Shown here piece after piece: positions 52,578 through 61,589 of a DNA stretch of 64,000 nt. The stretch covers positions 7,192,001 through 7,256,000 of the forward strand of contig NZ_CP108776.1 in assembly GCF_045207785.1 (NCBI RefSeq), written 5' to 3'. Source of the DNA: Embleya sp045207785 (lineage in GTDB: Bacteria > Actinomycetota > Actinomycetes > Streptomycetales > Streptomycetaceae). The position numbers and the translations under genes are program-made. How positions within the stretch are numbered: position 1 is the first letter of the stretch; the number at the start of each line of letters is the position of its first letter. The notes beneath the pieces are model-generated. The model searched no databases, had not been told where the DNA came from, and was given only the letters and a program-made list of their open reading frames with translations.

Positions 52578-53168
52578 ATGAGCGGTCCGACGCGCCGTGC
52601 CGTCCTGCGCGGCCTGGCGGCGGTGCCCGTCGTGGCAGCCGCGGGTTGTTCGACCGCGGAATCGGACAACCGACCGAGGTTTGCGTCGGCGCCCCCGCGG
52701 GGGAAGCGGCCGCTGCCGATCCCGCCACTGGCGAAGTCGACCGTCGACGACGACGGCACACGCCCTTTTTCGACCTCGACATCCGCGCCGGCGCCACCGA
52801 GATCGTGGCCGGTGTCACGACTCCGACCTGGGGGTACTCGGGCGGCATCCTGGGCCCGACGCTGCGGGCCAAGCGCGGCGAAACCGTGGCCTTACGCGTC
52901 CGCAACTCCCTCGGGGAGGTGACATCCGTGCATTGGCACGGCATGCACCTCCCGGCGATCTTCGACGGCGGCCCGCACCAGCCGATCACGCCCGGGGGCA
53001 CCTGGACCCCCACGTGGACCGTGAAGCAGCCCGCAGCCACACTCTGGTGCCACCCGCACGCCCACGGCACGACTCAACGCCATGCGTTCCGAGGTCTGGC
53101 GGGAGTCTTCATCGTCGACGACGACGATCCGGTCCACCACGAACTGCCGCACGACTACGGGGTCGACG
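52578..53168 (+). pseudogene. Multicopper oxidase, N-terminal part only, frameshifted
   Basis: The start has a Tat lipoprotein signal (TRRAVLRGLAAVPVVAAAGC). Homology then shifts frame at the run CCCTTTTT (52763-52770) into TPFFDLDIRAGATEIV, with the copper motifs HWHGMHLPAIFDGGP and WCHPHAHGTTQRHA and then FIVDDDDPVHHELPHDYGVD. After that it ends abruptly at about 53168, where a resolvase fragment begins. Only the first cupredoxin domain is left. Both the frameshift and the truncation make it non-functional. Confidence 0.75.
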
Positions 53169-53169
53169 G

Positions 53170-53239
53170 CGGAGTTCGCCGACTATGTTGACCAAGTCCT
53201 TGAGGGACCGGCCGCAGCGGTCGAGCGCGGGGACGAGGC
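53170..53239 (-). pseudogene. Resolvase-family recombinase fragment
   Basis: The minus strand reads LVPALDRCGRSLKDLVNIVG then ELRR. This is the segment LVVxKLDRLGRSxxDLxxxVxEL conserved in the catalytic domain of serine resolvases. It abuts the broken end of the multicopper oxidase, so it marks an insertion or deletion scar. Confidence 0.6.
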
Positions 53240-53349
53240 GGCATGCGCATGGCGGTGGCGGGTGAGGGGGTGCCGGCCTTTCTTCGCGCTGGTGGTTGCC
53301 TGAAATTGGTCCTGCGGTGATCGTCATGGCGAGGGGTGAGTACCCCCGG

Positions 53350-54297
53350 TCAGTAGGCCAGTGCGGTCATGTGGTCGGGGTAGTGGGCGGCGACGTCGTG
53401 GGCGGCTTGGACGAAGGCGGCGACGGCTGCGGATCGCGAGGTCTCCGGCCAGGCGACCATGACCGCGCTGGGGCTGAGGCCGGTGACCGGCCGGTATGCG
53501 ATGTCCGGGCGCTGGTGCCGCTTGGTGGTGGAGAGTGACAGGAACGCCACCGCCTGGCCCAGCGCGACCACCTCCAGGAGTTGCTCGACGCTTGCCACGA
53601 GCGGCCCCTCAGGAGTGTCGGCCGGCGCCAAGCCTGTGTGGCCATCGCCTGCTTCCGCTCGGTCGCATCCTGTGTAGTAGGCGGTGGTGGTGGGGGCGGC
53701 CCCCTTCCAGCGCGGGATCGGTTCGCCCCTGAGGTCGGTCAGCCGCAGTCGCCGGCGTCCGGCCAGGCGGTGCGCGGCGGGGAGGACGGCCAGTCGCGGC
53801 TCGACCACGAGCGTCTGGGAATCCAGCCCTTGACCGTCGAACGGGCTGCGCAGCAGCGCTACATCGGCACGGCCGTCCCGCAGCATGGCGATCGGCTCTC
53901 CGCTGCCGCCGACGACGACTTCAGGCGGCGGCAGATGCGAACCCGTTCCCCGGTAGGCGGCGAGGATCTCCCGCAGCAGCCCGGCATCGCCTCCCGGTTT
54001 GACCGCCACGACGAGCTGGGGTGTCGGCTGACCGGCCCGGCGTGCACGCCGGGCCGCCGCGTGCACCGCGTCGACCGCGATCCGGGCCTGGTCGAGCAGC
54101 ACCTGACCGGCGGTGGTCAGCCTCACCTGCCGGGTGGTGCGCTCCAGCAGGCGTACCCCGAGCCGGGACTCCATCTGAGCGATCGCCTTCGACAGCGGGG
54201 GCTGCGCCATCCCCAGGCGTTGCGCGGCCCGGCTGAAGTTCAGTTCCTCGGCGACCGCGATGAAGTACCTCAGCTCCCGCACCTCCAGCTCACTCAT
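53350..54297 (-). CDS. LysR-family transcriptional regulator
   Basis: 315 residues. The HTH at about 5-60 (LRYFIAVAEELNFSRAAQRL, GMAQPPLSKAIAQMESRLGV) is typical, followed by a LysR_substrate domain. It is divergent from the SDR gene at 54369 with 71 bp between. A T-N11-A-like imperfect dyad lies around 54305-54325 (TGGACTATAGATCCA). Probably activates or represses the SDR gene. Confidence 0.93.
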   Translation of the reverse strand: MSELEVRELRYFIAVAEELNFSRAAQRLGMAQPPLSKAIAQMESRLGVRLLERTTRQVRLTTAGQVLLDQARIAVDAVHAAARRARRAGQPTPQLVVAVKPGGDAGLLREILAAYRGTGSHLPPPEVVVGGSGEPIAMLRDGRADVALLRSPFDGQGLDSQTLVVEPRLAVLPAAHRLAGRRRLRLTDLRGEPIPRWKGAAPTTTAYYTGCDRAEAGDGHTGLAPADTPEGPLVASVEQLLEVVALGQAVAFLSLSTTKRHQRPDIAYRPVTGLSPSAVMVAWPETSRSAAVAAFVQAAHDVAAHYPDHMTALAY

Positions 54298-54368
54298 ATC
54301 TGTGGACTATAGATCCAGAGTCTTCCGGTCTTTCCCTGCCGCCCGTGGGTGAGAGGAGGCTGGGTGCC

Positions 54369-55103
54369 ATGACGACTTCGCAGAAGACTGCTTTGATCAC
54401 CGGCGCGAACAAGGGCATCGGCAAGGAAACGGCGCGCAGGCTCGCAGCCCTCGGCATCACCGTGCTGATCGGCGCCCGTAGCACTGAGCTTGGCGAGGCA
54501 ACAGCCGAGGAGCTTCGCGCCCACGGCGCCGACGTACGCTTCGTACCGCTGGACGTCACCGACGAGACCTCAATCCAGGCCGCCGCCAAGCACATCGACG
54601 CCACGTTCGGCCGCCTCGACATCCTCGTCAACAACGCCGCGATCGCCGCCGGACCGCAAAAACCGAGTGAAACCCCAGCCGCCACCGTCCGGCAGGTCTA
54701 CGAGACCAACGTGTTCGGCGTCATCGCGGTGACCCACGCCATGCTCCCCCTGCTGCGCCGCTCCGCCGCCGCACGCATCGTCAACATGTCCAGCGAACTC
54801 GGCTCCCTCACCCACCTGGCCGACCCGGGCAGCCCGTGGTCCGCCTACTCCTCGATCCTCCTCCCTTACTGCACCTCGAAGAGCGCGCTGAACGCGATCA
54901 CCGTGCTCTACGCCAATGAACTGCGCGCCGAAGGGATCCTGGTCAACGCGGTGAGTCCCGGCTACTGCGCGACCGACCTCAACCGCCACACCGGGATACG
55001 CACGGCGAAGGAGGGCGCGGCCGTCGCGGTTGACCTGGCGACGGCGGGCGAGGACGGCCCGACGGGTGCCTTTCTGGCCGAGGACGGGCCGATTCCCTGG
55101 TGA
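54369..55103 (+). CDS. Short-chain dehydrogenase/reductase
   Basis: 244 residues. TGANKGIGKET at residues 10-20, NNAAIAAG near 88, the Ser in IVNMSSELG near 140, and Tyr/Lys in YCTSKSALNAIT near 170. A DxxSPW-type insertion (LADPGSPWSAYSSILLPY) precedes the active Tyr, as in many actinobacterial members. It is controlled by the divergent LysR. The stop is 1 bp from a broken recombinase gene on the other strand. Confidence 0.93.
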   Translation: MTTSQKTALITGANKGIGKETARRLAALGITVLIGARSTELGEATAEELRAHGADVRFVPLDVTDETSIQAAAKHIDATFGRLDILVNNAAIAAGPQKPSETPAATVRQVYETNVFGVIAVTHAMLPLLRRSAAARIVNMSSELGSLTHLADPGSPWSAYSSILLPYCTSKSALNAITVLYANELRAEGILVNAVSPGYCATDLNRHTGIRTAKEGAAVAVDLATAGEDGPTGAFLAEDGPIPW

Positions 55104-55652
55104 GAGTCATCTCCTGCTCGCGCAGGTGGAGGGCCATGGACAGCATCGACTCGTCGGTGACGCCCGCGCCACCGATCGTCTTGCCGCGCCTGCGGGCGGA
55201 CTCGTGGCCCTCCAGGGTGCGGTCGCCGTGTACTCGCGCTCCATGCCCGACATCGCGGCCGGCGCCGTGAACACGATCCCGGACGGGTCGTGCGAACCCT
55301 TGAGTTCGCCTGTGAGGAACTCCAGCCCGACATCGCTCGCCTTCAGCTCTTCGGCGAGCATGGCGAGTTCGATGCCTCGGCCGAGCCGCTCGTGCTCGTG
55401 GACGACGAGAGTGACGGCGACGCCGGAGGAACGGATCTCCCCGGCGAGCTTGACGGCGGCCTCCAACTCGGGGCGCCGGGTGGCGCGGGTGGAGATCTCC
55501 TCCGAGAAGATGCGCGTCACTCCGGCCTCGGCGAGGGAGTCGAGCTGCGCGTCGAGGGACTGCCGGGCGGTCGAGGTCCGGGCGTAGCCGAGGCGGACGT
55601 GCCCGGCCGGTTCGGCGCCGGCGCTCACCGGCCGTGGTAGCTCGGTCCACAT
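55104..55652 (-). pseudogene. Serine recombinase (resolvase), frameshifted and 3'-truncated
   Basis: From ATG 55652 the frame encodes LGYARTSTARQSLDAQLDSL (catalytic Ser), then SGVAVTLVVHEHERLGRGI and AAMSGMEREY. After about 55215 the homology continues in another frame as TIGGAGVTDESMLSMALHLREQE. It stops at the SDR stop codon. The C-terminal HTH end is missing. The SDR 3' end may have been joined to the resolvase by deletion. The gene cannot make an active recombinase. Confidence 0.7.
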
Positions 55653-55822
55653 CGACCCCGGCTTGCGTACGGCGGGGGTCGGCGTTGCGCGAGCGTGCGG
55701 GTGGCGATGCATCGCGCCGCGGCCCCAAGCCCGTGATCCGCCGAATGGGCGACGAGAAGCCGCCGCTCGCTCCAACAGCCGCGGGCAGCCGGTCAATTCA
55801 ACGACAAGCGGTCAGCCTCCGA

Positions 55823-55853
55823 TTCAACCTCCGGTCGTGGCACGGAGGTTGAA
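55823..55853. repeat. Perfect 11-bp inverted repeat TTCAACCTCCG/CGGAGGTTGAA
   Basis: Spacer 9 nt. It lies at the 3' end of the kinase remnant and could be its terminator, or the end of an inserted element. No T-run. Confidence 0.6.
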
Positions 55854-56669
55854 ACGCAAGTTCAGATGTTCTTGGGAGCGGTGGACAGTTCGACGTACTC
55901 GGGCCCGCTCGGGACGACCGCATCTTGGCCGGGGTTCCGGTCGCGTCGACCGGCGTCCGGGCCGGTTCCCGCCCGCGCACGGGGCCGGGGGAGTCGTGCG
56001 CCGCTCGACCGGGAGGTCCCGCACGGTGGTCGTCTCGGCACCGGCCTGCGCCTGCGGCGAGTGGGCGGGACCGTGGTCCAACTCCCTCAGTGCGCGGGAG
56101 AGTTCGGTGGCGGTCGGGTATCGCTGCTCGGGGTCCTTGCGCAACAGGGTCAGCACCAACTCGTCCCATCCGACGGGGATCCCCGGGGCGACCGAACTGG
56201 GCGCCGGCGGTTCCTCGGTGAGGTGGGCTGTGCGGTATCCGACCGTGTCGGGCGCCTGGAACGGCAGCCGACCTGTGACCAGTTCGAAGAGCAGGCAGCC
56301 GAGCGCGTACACGTCGCTGTGTGCCTCCGGGTGGCCACGGGCCTGTTCGGGGGCCATGTACGGCGGTGTGCCCACGATGAAGCCGGTCTGGGTGAGGCGA
56401 CCCACCGTCGAGGACAGATCGGCCGCCCGCGCAATTCCGAAGTCGAGGACCTTGACGATTCCCGAGGTGGTGACCACGACGTTGGAGGGCTTGATGTTTC
56501 GGTGCCGGACACCGGCTCCGCGTGCGTCGGCCGGCGCGTCCGATATCTGCGCACCCCAGCGGGCCGCGTCCGGCAACGCGACGCGCTCACGACGCGACAC
56601 CGCGTCGAGTGCCTCGCCCCGGAGCAGTTCCATCACCAGGAACAGTGCCTTGCCGTCCTCCGGGTATTC
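55824..56669 (-). pseudogene. Ser/Thr protein kinase remnant (N-lobe lost)
   Basis: The frame carries the C-lobe: GALFLVMELL-type start (KALFLVMELLRGEALD), the catalytic loop HRNIKPSNVVV, KVLDFGIARAADLSS, VGTPPYMAPEQARGH, HSDVYALGCLLFELVTGRLPF and PEQRYPTATELSRALREL. The P-loop and Lys of the N-lobe are missing. The catalytic Asp of HRD is Asn here. No membrane helix or PASTA domain follows, only a Pro/Arg tail. It is non-functional as a kinase. Confidence 0.7.
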
Positions 56670-56690
56670 CTTGCCGGCCCGGCGACGGCT

Positions 56691-56789
56691 TCATTGCTCG
56701 CCCGGCGGACGCAGGCGGCCCGGCCCGTTTCCGCGCGGGGGGTCGTGGCGCGTGCGGGTCTTGCGGGCCTTGGGCTTCTGCTTGGGCAT
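56691..56789 (-). CDS. Small basic protein, uncertain
   Basis: 32 residues (MPKQKPKARKTRTRHDPPRG, then NGPGRLRPPGEQ). Very basic, ending at a TGA just upstream of the kinase remnant. It may be a real small nucleic-acid-binding peptide or chance. No ribosome site is clear. Confidence 0.3.
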   Translation of the reverse strand: MPKQKPKARKTRTRHDPPRGNGPGRLRPPGEQ

Positions 56790-56993
56790 GCCTGGTCGTC
56801 CTGTCGAGCGAACGTCTCGGGTTATCCGAACCAACGACATCGCCGCGACCTCCGGGTTCGCCGATCGGAGGGAATCGTCGCCGGACGACGAGAGACGGCC
56901 GCCCGGCTCTGCGGCGCGATCCGGTCCCGGCGGAATCCGCCACGCACGCGATCCTTCTGCGAGTTCGACATCTGCGGCTGAACACCGACCCGA

Positions 56994-57038
56994 TGTGACT
57001 GAGCGCTTGAGGTGGCGGATGAGCGCTTGATGTGGCGA
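56994..57038. repeat. 15-bp inverted-repeat end and adjacent 20-bp direct repeats
   Basis: TGTGACTGAGCGCTT (56994-57008) is repeated exactly on the minus strand at 58503-58517. Within it, TGAGCGCTTGAGGTGGCG (57000) and TGAGCGCTTGATGTGGCG (57020) form a direct repeat with a 20-bp period. These flank the Ank/HEAT gene. Confidence 0.7.
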
Positions 57039-57104
57039 GGCTGAGTGTCGAGGTTGGCGGTTCGGGACTTCGATGTTGCGGTGGCCGGGGTGCGTTGTCG
57101 GTGT

Positions 57105-58331
57105 TCAGCGGCGCGAGGCGCGGTGTCGGGACACGTCGTAGAGCAGCCAGTGGTGGGGGGAGTCCTCGTCGGTGGGGTCGAGGCCGCGCAGGATCTCGTC
57201 GCCGCGCGGATCGTCGCGCAGTGCCAGCCGTGCGGCGGCCTCCACCCGTACGTTCTCGTCCGGGTCGACGAGACATCCGGCGAGCAGGTCCGAGGCGTCC
57301 GCGGTGTCCGGTGGGGCGAAGGCGAGGGCTCGGCAGGCCGCTTGGCGAACCGCCGCGTTCGCGTCCCCGATGCGCTCCGTCACGGCGACCAGCGCCTTGG
57401 GACTTGCCATCTCGATCGCGGAACCCAGTCCGCCGACTGCCCACTCCCGGACCTTGGCATCGAGATGGCGAGTGAGCGCGGGAAGCGCTTTGCCGGCCCG
57501 TGGATCCATGGCGTCGGCCAGCCCGGCGGTGAGCACCCAGGCCACGCGAGGATCCGGCTCGCGCTCCACCCAGGGCAGGAACAGGTCGACGAGCGACCGG
57601 TCGTGCGGTGCGTCCTCGTCCTCGTCGAAGATGTTCGTGTAGCGGAGCACCTCCGCGCCGAAGTACCGCTCCAACGGATCCGAACGGTCGCACAGGGCGG
57701 CGGCGGCGTTCCAGACGGCGGGATCGTGACGCTTCTCGAGCGTGTACGTCGTCGCCCACCACACCTCGTGGTCGACATCCGGTTCGGCCAGGGCGCGTGA
57801 CAGCAACTCGTCGAAAGGCGGATGGATGCCGTACCGCGGCTCCAGCGCGGTGAGGATGGCGGTGTGTCCGTTCCTGACCGTCAGGCCCCCCGACGACAGT
57901 TCCTCGCAGACGTTCCAGGACTCCGACCGTCGGACGGTTCTGCGCTCGACCGGATCCGACCCGCTTCTACGGCGCAACTCCGTTTCGACGCCCGTCTCGT
58001 GCCAGTACCGGGCCAGCGCCAAGGCGTCACGTCCTTCGGCGTCCGCGACCCACAGATTCGCCCCGTGTCCGACGAGTCTGTCCGTGATCTCGCAGTCGCC
58101 TCGGTCGATCGCGCGCAACAGCGGGGTGCGGCCGTCGGGTGCGGCGTCGTCCAGCCGGGCCCACGCCGCCAAGACGTCGACGACCGGGAGGTCGAAGGCG
58201 TCCACCGCCAGGCACAACGCGGGAGTGCCGTGCTCGTCCACGGCATTGGGATCGGCTCCCGCGTCCAACAACGTGGCCGTCAGCCTTGCGTCCCCACTCC
58301 GTACCGCAGCTATGAGTGACTCCACGCCCAC
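57105..58331 (-). CDS. Ankyrin plus HEAT repeat protein
   Basis: 408 residues. Residues 1-120 are ankyrin repeats (ARLTATLLDAGADPNAVDEHG, DGRTPLLRAIDRGDCEITDRL, GANLWVADAEGRDALALA). After a linker, HEAT-like helical pairs run from about 180 to 400 (RSLVDLFLPWVEREPDPRVA, AKVREWAVGGLGSAIE, NAAVRQAACRALAFAPPDTA, NVRVEAAARLALRDDP). It is a protein-interaction scaffold with no enzymatic domain. It lies between short inverted repeats. Codon use is like its neighbours. Confidence 0.85.
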   Translation of the reverse strand: MGVESLIAAVRSGDARLTATLLDAGADPNAVDEHGTPALCLAVDAFDLPVVDVLAAWARLDDAAPDGRTPLLRAIDRGDCEITDRLVGHGANLWVADAEGRDALALARYWHETGVETELRRRSGSDPVERRTVRRSESWNVCEELSSGGLTVRNGHTAILTALEPRYGIHPPFDELLSRALAEPDVDHEVWWATTYTLEKRHDPAVWNAAAALCDRSDPLERYFGAEVLRYTNIFDEDEDAPHDRSLVDLFLPWVEREPDPRVAWVLTAGLADAMDPRAGKALPALTRHLDAKVREWAVGGLGSAIEMASPKALVAVTERIGDANAAVRQAACRALAFAPPDTADASDLLAGCLVDPDENVRVEAAARLALRDDPRGDEILRGLDPTDEDSPHHWLLYDVSRHRASRR

Positions 58332-58502
58332 GTCTTCCCGTCCCCTTCGACATACCGCGTCTTCGACCTGTCACACCACGAGATCGAGGCCGAAACGAGG
58401 GTAGCCGGCCGGGTCGGGTCCGTTCTCACGGGTCGGCATCGCCAGGTGAAGGATCGGGGGTGCCCGAGCTTGAGCGCGTCACTTGGCGAATCCCGCCCGA
58501 TG

Positions 58503-58517
58503 AAGCGCTCAGTCACA
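58503..58517 (-). repeat. Right-hand partner of the inverted repeat at 56994
   Basis: Exact 15-bp reverse complement of 56994-57008, 1.5 kb away. Confidence 0.75.
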
Positions 58518-58682
58518 CCCGATCACCGACGGCCGCCGCCGCTTCAGGGCGGATTCCCCAGGTGCCATCGGCCGGCGGGAAAGGCTCGTGCCCGTGGGGC
58601 GCGTGATGTGACCGGGGTCCGTTCGATTCCGAGGTCTCGCGTCTTGCCGTGGGACCGGTGCCGGCTGGGAGGATTGCGCCTC

Positions 58683-59171
58683 ATGAGTGAGTGGGGATTC
58701 GCATTGGTCGCGGCCGGCTCGGCGCTCGCCGGAGGGGCTGATCACCGGATGGTTCGCACGTAGCGCGGGTGCCAGGCAGACGGCCGCGGCTCGGCACGCG
58801 GGCGAGAGGCAGGCCGAAGTGGCTCGGCACGCCTGCAAAGACAGGCGGACGCGCTGCTGGACACGGTCCGGGCGACGATCGAGGAGCAGCGAGCCGTGCG
58901 AATACCGGAGATTCGCCGGCAGACGTACGTGCAGTTCCTCGAAGCCGCGGAGAGTGTCCTCTTGTCGCACAGGACCGGCGTGGGGAACGCGAATGATCTT
59001 CCCGCCCTGCAACGGGCCTTCGGCGCCGTGCAGTTGGAGGGGTCTGCGGATGTGGCCCGAACCGCGAGGGAGTTGGTCGACAGTCTGCGGGGAGGGCAAC
59101 CGCTCGACGACCTGGAACGTGCGAGGCTGAATCTCATAGCCGCCGCACAAGTCGCCCTGGGCCGCGCGTGA
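58683..59171 (+). pseudogene. Small membrane/coiled protein, broken by two frameshifts
   Basis: Three frames make one protein: MSEWGFALVAAGSALAGG (58683), then LITGWFARSAGARQTAAARH to about 58830, then LQRQADALLDTVRATIEEQR with YVQFLEAAESVLLSHRTG to the stop at 59171. The pattern (N-terminal membrane helix, basic linker, coiled region) is a known Streptomyces hypothetical family. One base change is needed near 58735 and another near 58830. Confidence 0.7.
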
Positions 59172-59248
59172 GGGACTTTGTGGAGTGCTGAGAAAAGGCG
59201 GCACCCGCCGAACCCGAGACGACCGAGCCTGCCGAGCGCGCCAAGCGC

Positions 59249-59365
59249 ATGAAATGCGCCTGCTGCAAGAGGACGATCCGCGTCGGCGACTACTCCGACG
59301 GAACAAGGTCAACCTCAAAGCCGTCGATGGGGCCCGCTGTCCAGTGGCGAGTTTGTGGAGCCTGA
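59249..59365 (+). CDS. Short Cys-containing peptide or fragment
   Basis: 38 residues (MKCACCKRTIRVGDYSDGTR, then a Ser/Pro part and VCGA). Upstream in the same frame the text PAEPETTEPAERAKR suggests it is the tail of a lost larger protein with a small zinc-binding knuckle. Confidence 0.3.
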   Translation: MKCACCKRTIRVGDYSDGTRSTSKPSMGPAVQWRVCGA

Positions 59366-59444
59366 ACGGATGCTGCGGCGATGACCAGGCCAGGGCTGAG
59401 GTTTCGCCTATGCAACTGCTCAACCATGGGTAGAGTCGTGGCTC

Positions 59445-60008
59445 GTGCAGCTGAGTGTTGTGGTTCCTTTGGTGGTCACGGTGGTCGTGGCGGCCTTCGG
59501 TTACGGGGCGACTTACCTAACCAATCTACGTCTGGCGCGCCGCAAGGATCATCTGGATCGGATCAACCGCCAGCTCAGCGAGCTCTACGGTCCGCTCTAT
59601 GCGCAGTCGGAGGCCGCGGATCGAGCGTGGCGAAAGTTTGCCGCCCGGTATGGGGCCGTATGGACCGCGTCGGTCCCTGCCACTACGGAGCAGGCCGCCA
59701 CCTGGCGTTTGTGGATGTCAACGGTCTTCATGCCGCTCAACAGGCGCATGGTCGAGACGGTCGTCTCCCACGCCGACCTGCTGCGCGAGGACACCATTCC
59801 CGAGCCCTTGAAGGAGCTGTGCGCGCATGTGGCCTGCTATGAGCCCATCGTCGCCCGCTGGCAGGAAAACGGGTTCAACTCCGTCCGGGTCGACGATCAC
59901 ATGTCGATCGCCGGCAATTTTCCGCGTGCGGAGTTGGACGCCTACCTGCGGAGCTCTTTCGAGGCACTGAAGCTCGAACAGGCACGGTTGCTCGCTCAGT
60001 TGAGCTGA
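59445..60008 (+). CDS. Membrane-anchored hypothetical protein
   Basis: 187 residues from a GTG. One N-terminal membrane helix (VVPLVVTVVVAAFGYGATYLT), then a coiled region (NLRLARRKDHLDRINRQLSELYGPLYAQSEAADRAWRKF as a range) and an acidic helical end (AELDAYLRSSFEALKLEQAR). Similar in layout to the broken gene at 58683; perhaps related families. No function known. Confidence 0.75.
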   Translation: MQLSVVVPLVVTVVVAAFGYGATYLTNLRLARRKDHLDRINRQLSELYGPLYAQSEAADRAWRKFAARYGAVWTASVPATTEQAATWRLWMSTVFMPLNRRMVETVVSHADLLREDTIPEPLKELCAHVACYEPIVARWQENGFNSVRVDDHMSIAGNFPRAELDAYLRSSFEALKLEQARLLAQLS

Positions 60009-60261
60009 CCGTGACACCGGCTTCGGTTGGACCAGCGGTACAGTCGCCGGCGCTAAGCACTTGATCTTGGTCGTGCGCCACGTCTCGCCGTCCGCTGCGT
60101 GCCAGTCGTAATCGAGCCGATCCAGTCCTTGCAGGCCCGACACCTTCGGACCAGGAACAGACCTGGCATGCTCTACCCAATTCCCTGGGCCCGGCGGCCG
60201 AGATATACGGGAGCGCTTCGCGCTCCGTATCTTGGGCGGGCGCTTCCGCCGGCCGCGGAAT

Positions 60262-60930
60262 CGCCGGCAACTCGACCGCCGCGGTCTCGTCGTGGCCGAC
60301 ACCCCTGGTCCGCCGATGGCCGGGCGAAAACCGGGCGGCGGACACCGAACTCGCCGAACTGGTAAGACTGTGCGGAGGCCTGCCGCTCGCCCACCCGGGG
60401 CCCACCTTCACCACCGCGCCGGCCGTCGCGGCAGCCGGCGAAGGCGACGCCGCGGCGCTGGACGGCCTGTGGGACGCCCACCTGGTCGAGCAGATCGACG
60501 AGGACCGCTCCCGCTATCGCTTCCACGACGTCGCCCGCGCCGATGCGGGTCTCAGCGACCCGGAGCCGACCCGACGCCGAGGTTCGCATGCGCAACCAAC
60601 TCGCCCGCGCGTTCCACGAGCTGCGGGACGACGACCGAGCCGAGATGGAACTGTGCGGCGCCGAAGACCTCCTGGGTGTGGTGGGCGACGCACGCCTGAG
60701 CGGGATCGTGTGGGAAACCCAGGGCCTGCTGCAACTCGCCCGCGACAGGCCCGAAGACGCGGTGGCGTCGTTCACCCGCGCTCGGGACGCCAACGCCGGA
60801 GGCACCCACGGGGTCCTGGTCCAGAGCTACAACCTCGGGCAGGCCCTGCTCGCCGCCACCAGATACGACGAGGCGCTGACCATGCTCGACGAGGCCGGGG
60901 CGACCGCCGAGGCGACCGGCGCCCACGCCA
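60262..60930 (+). pseudogene. NB-ARC/TPR regulator remnant (AfsR/SARP type)
   Basis: One frame at 60262-60545 gives the end of an NB-ARC domain (ELAELVRLCGGLPLAHPG, ALDGLWDAHLVEQIDEDRSR, YRFHDVARA). Then a second frame, from about 60543, gives TPR repeats (LARAFHELRDDDRAEMELCG, LARDRPEDAVASFTRARDAN, LGQALLAATRYDEALTMLDE). The P-loop, SARP domain and winged helix are gone. Decayed transcriptional regulator. Confidence 0.65.
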
Positions 60931-60967
60931 TGCGCCCACGCCATGCGCCCACGCCATGCGCCCACGC
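60919..60967. repeat. Tandem 13-bp repeat, unit GCGCCCACGCCAT
   Basis: Three exact units (60919-60957) and a partial fourth at the end of the TPR remnant; probably from replication slippage in the dead gene. Confidence 0.85.
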
Positions 60968-61132
60968 ATCCGGATCGTGCAGTGACAGACCCACCGGGCA
61001 TTGGGAGCGATGGGAGCGAGGTGTTCGGTCTGAGCGTGTTTTCGAACCGGCGACGATGCGAGCTGATTCCGGGCTGCGATCCGACGAAGTTGGAAGTCGG
61101 CCATGGGTAAGCGGAGCATCGGCATCGAAAGG

Positions 61133-61459
61133 TCACGCTCGTTTGGCAGCTGTGTTTCGTGCATGTGCCTCGCGGCGCAGACGGCGCTCGTAGTCGGCAA
61201 TATGGCGTGCCGGTTTGACGCTGGTGCTCGTTCGGATCAGTCGTTCGTTCTCGCGGTCGACCATGAAAGGGCCGTTGCCGCCGAGCCTCGGGCGCTCACC
61301 AGGCGGGAGGCCGACCTTGCCCCAGTAGAAGATCCAGCCGAACGACACCGGCTGAACCCGAATGATCCCCAATTCCGTCGGTGCGTGGGACGAGCGCGCT
61401 GCTGCCCTCGCGATCTCCGCCGTCACAAGTTCGCGTGCGATCTCCTCGGTGAACATCAC
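61133..61459 (-). CDS. YrhB/Imm35-type immunity-like protein
   Basis: 108 residues. The motif VSFGWIFYWGKV and the closing GGNGPFMVDRENERLIRTST, then ARHIADYERRL, follow the YrhB (Imm35) fold, found as immunity proteins to polymorphic toxins. No toxin gene is visible next to it. Perhaps an orphan immunity gene. Start at ATG 61459. Confidence 0.7.
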   Translation of the reverse strand: MMFTEEIARELVTAEIARAAARSSHAPTELGIIRVQPVSFGWIFYWGKVGLPPGERPRLGGNGPFMVDRENERLIRTSTSVKPARHIADYERRLRREAHARNTAAKRA

Positions 61460-61589
61460 CCGATCGTGTCACGCATCGCGAAGGGATTCTCCTGGGCCTC
61501 GACATCGAGGCCGAGGGCGATTGGGCGGACAGAGGCGTGAATCATCCTGATCCGCTCACGAGTTGACGGGGGCACCCGCACCACGCACC

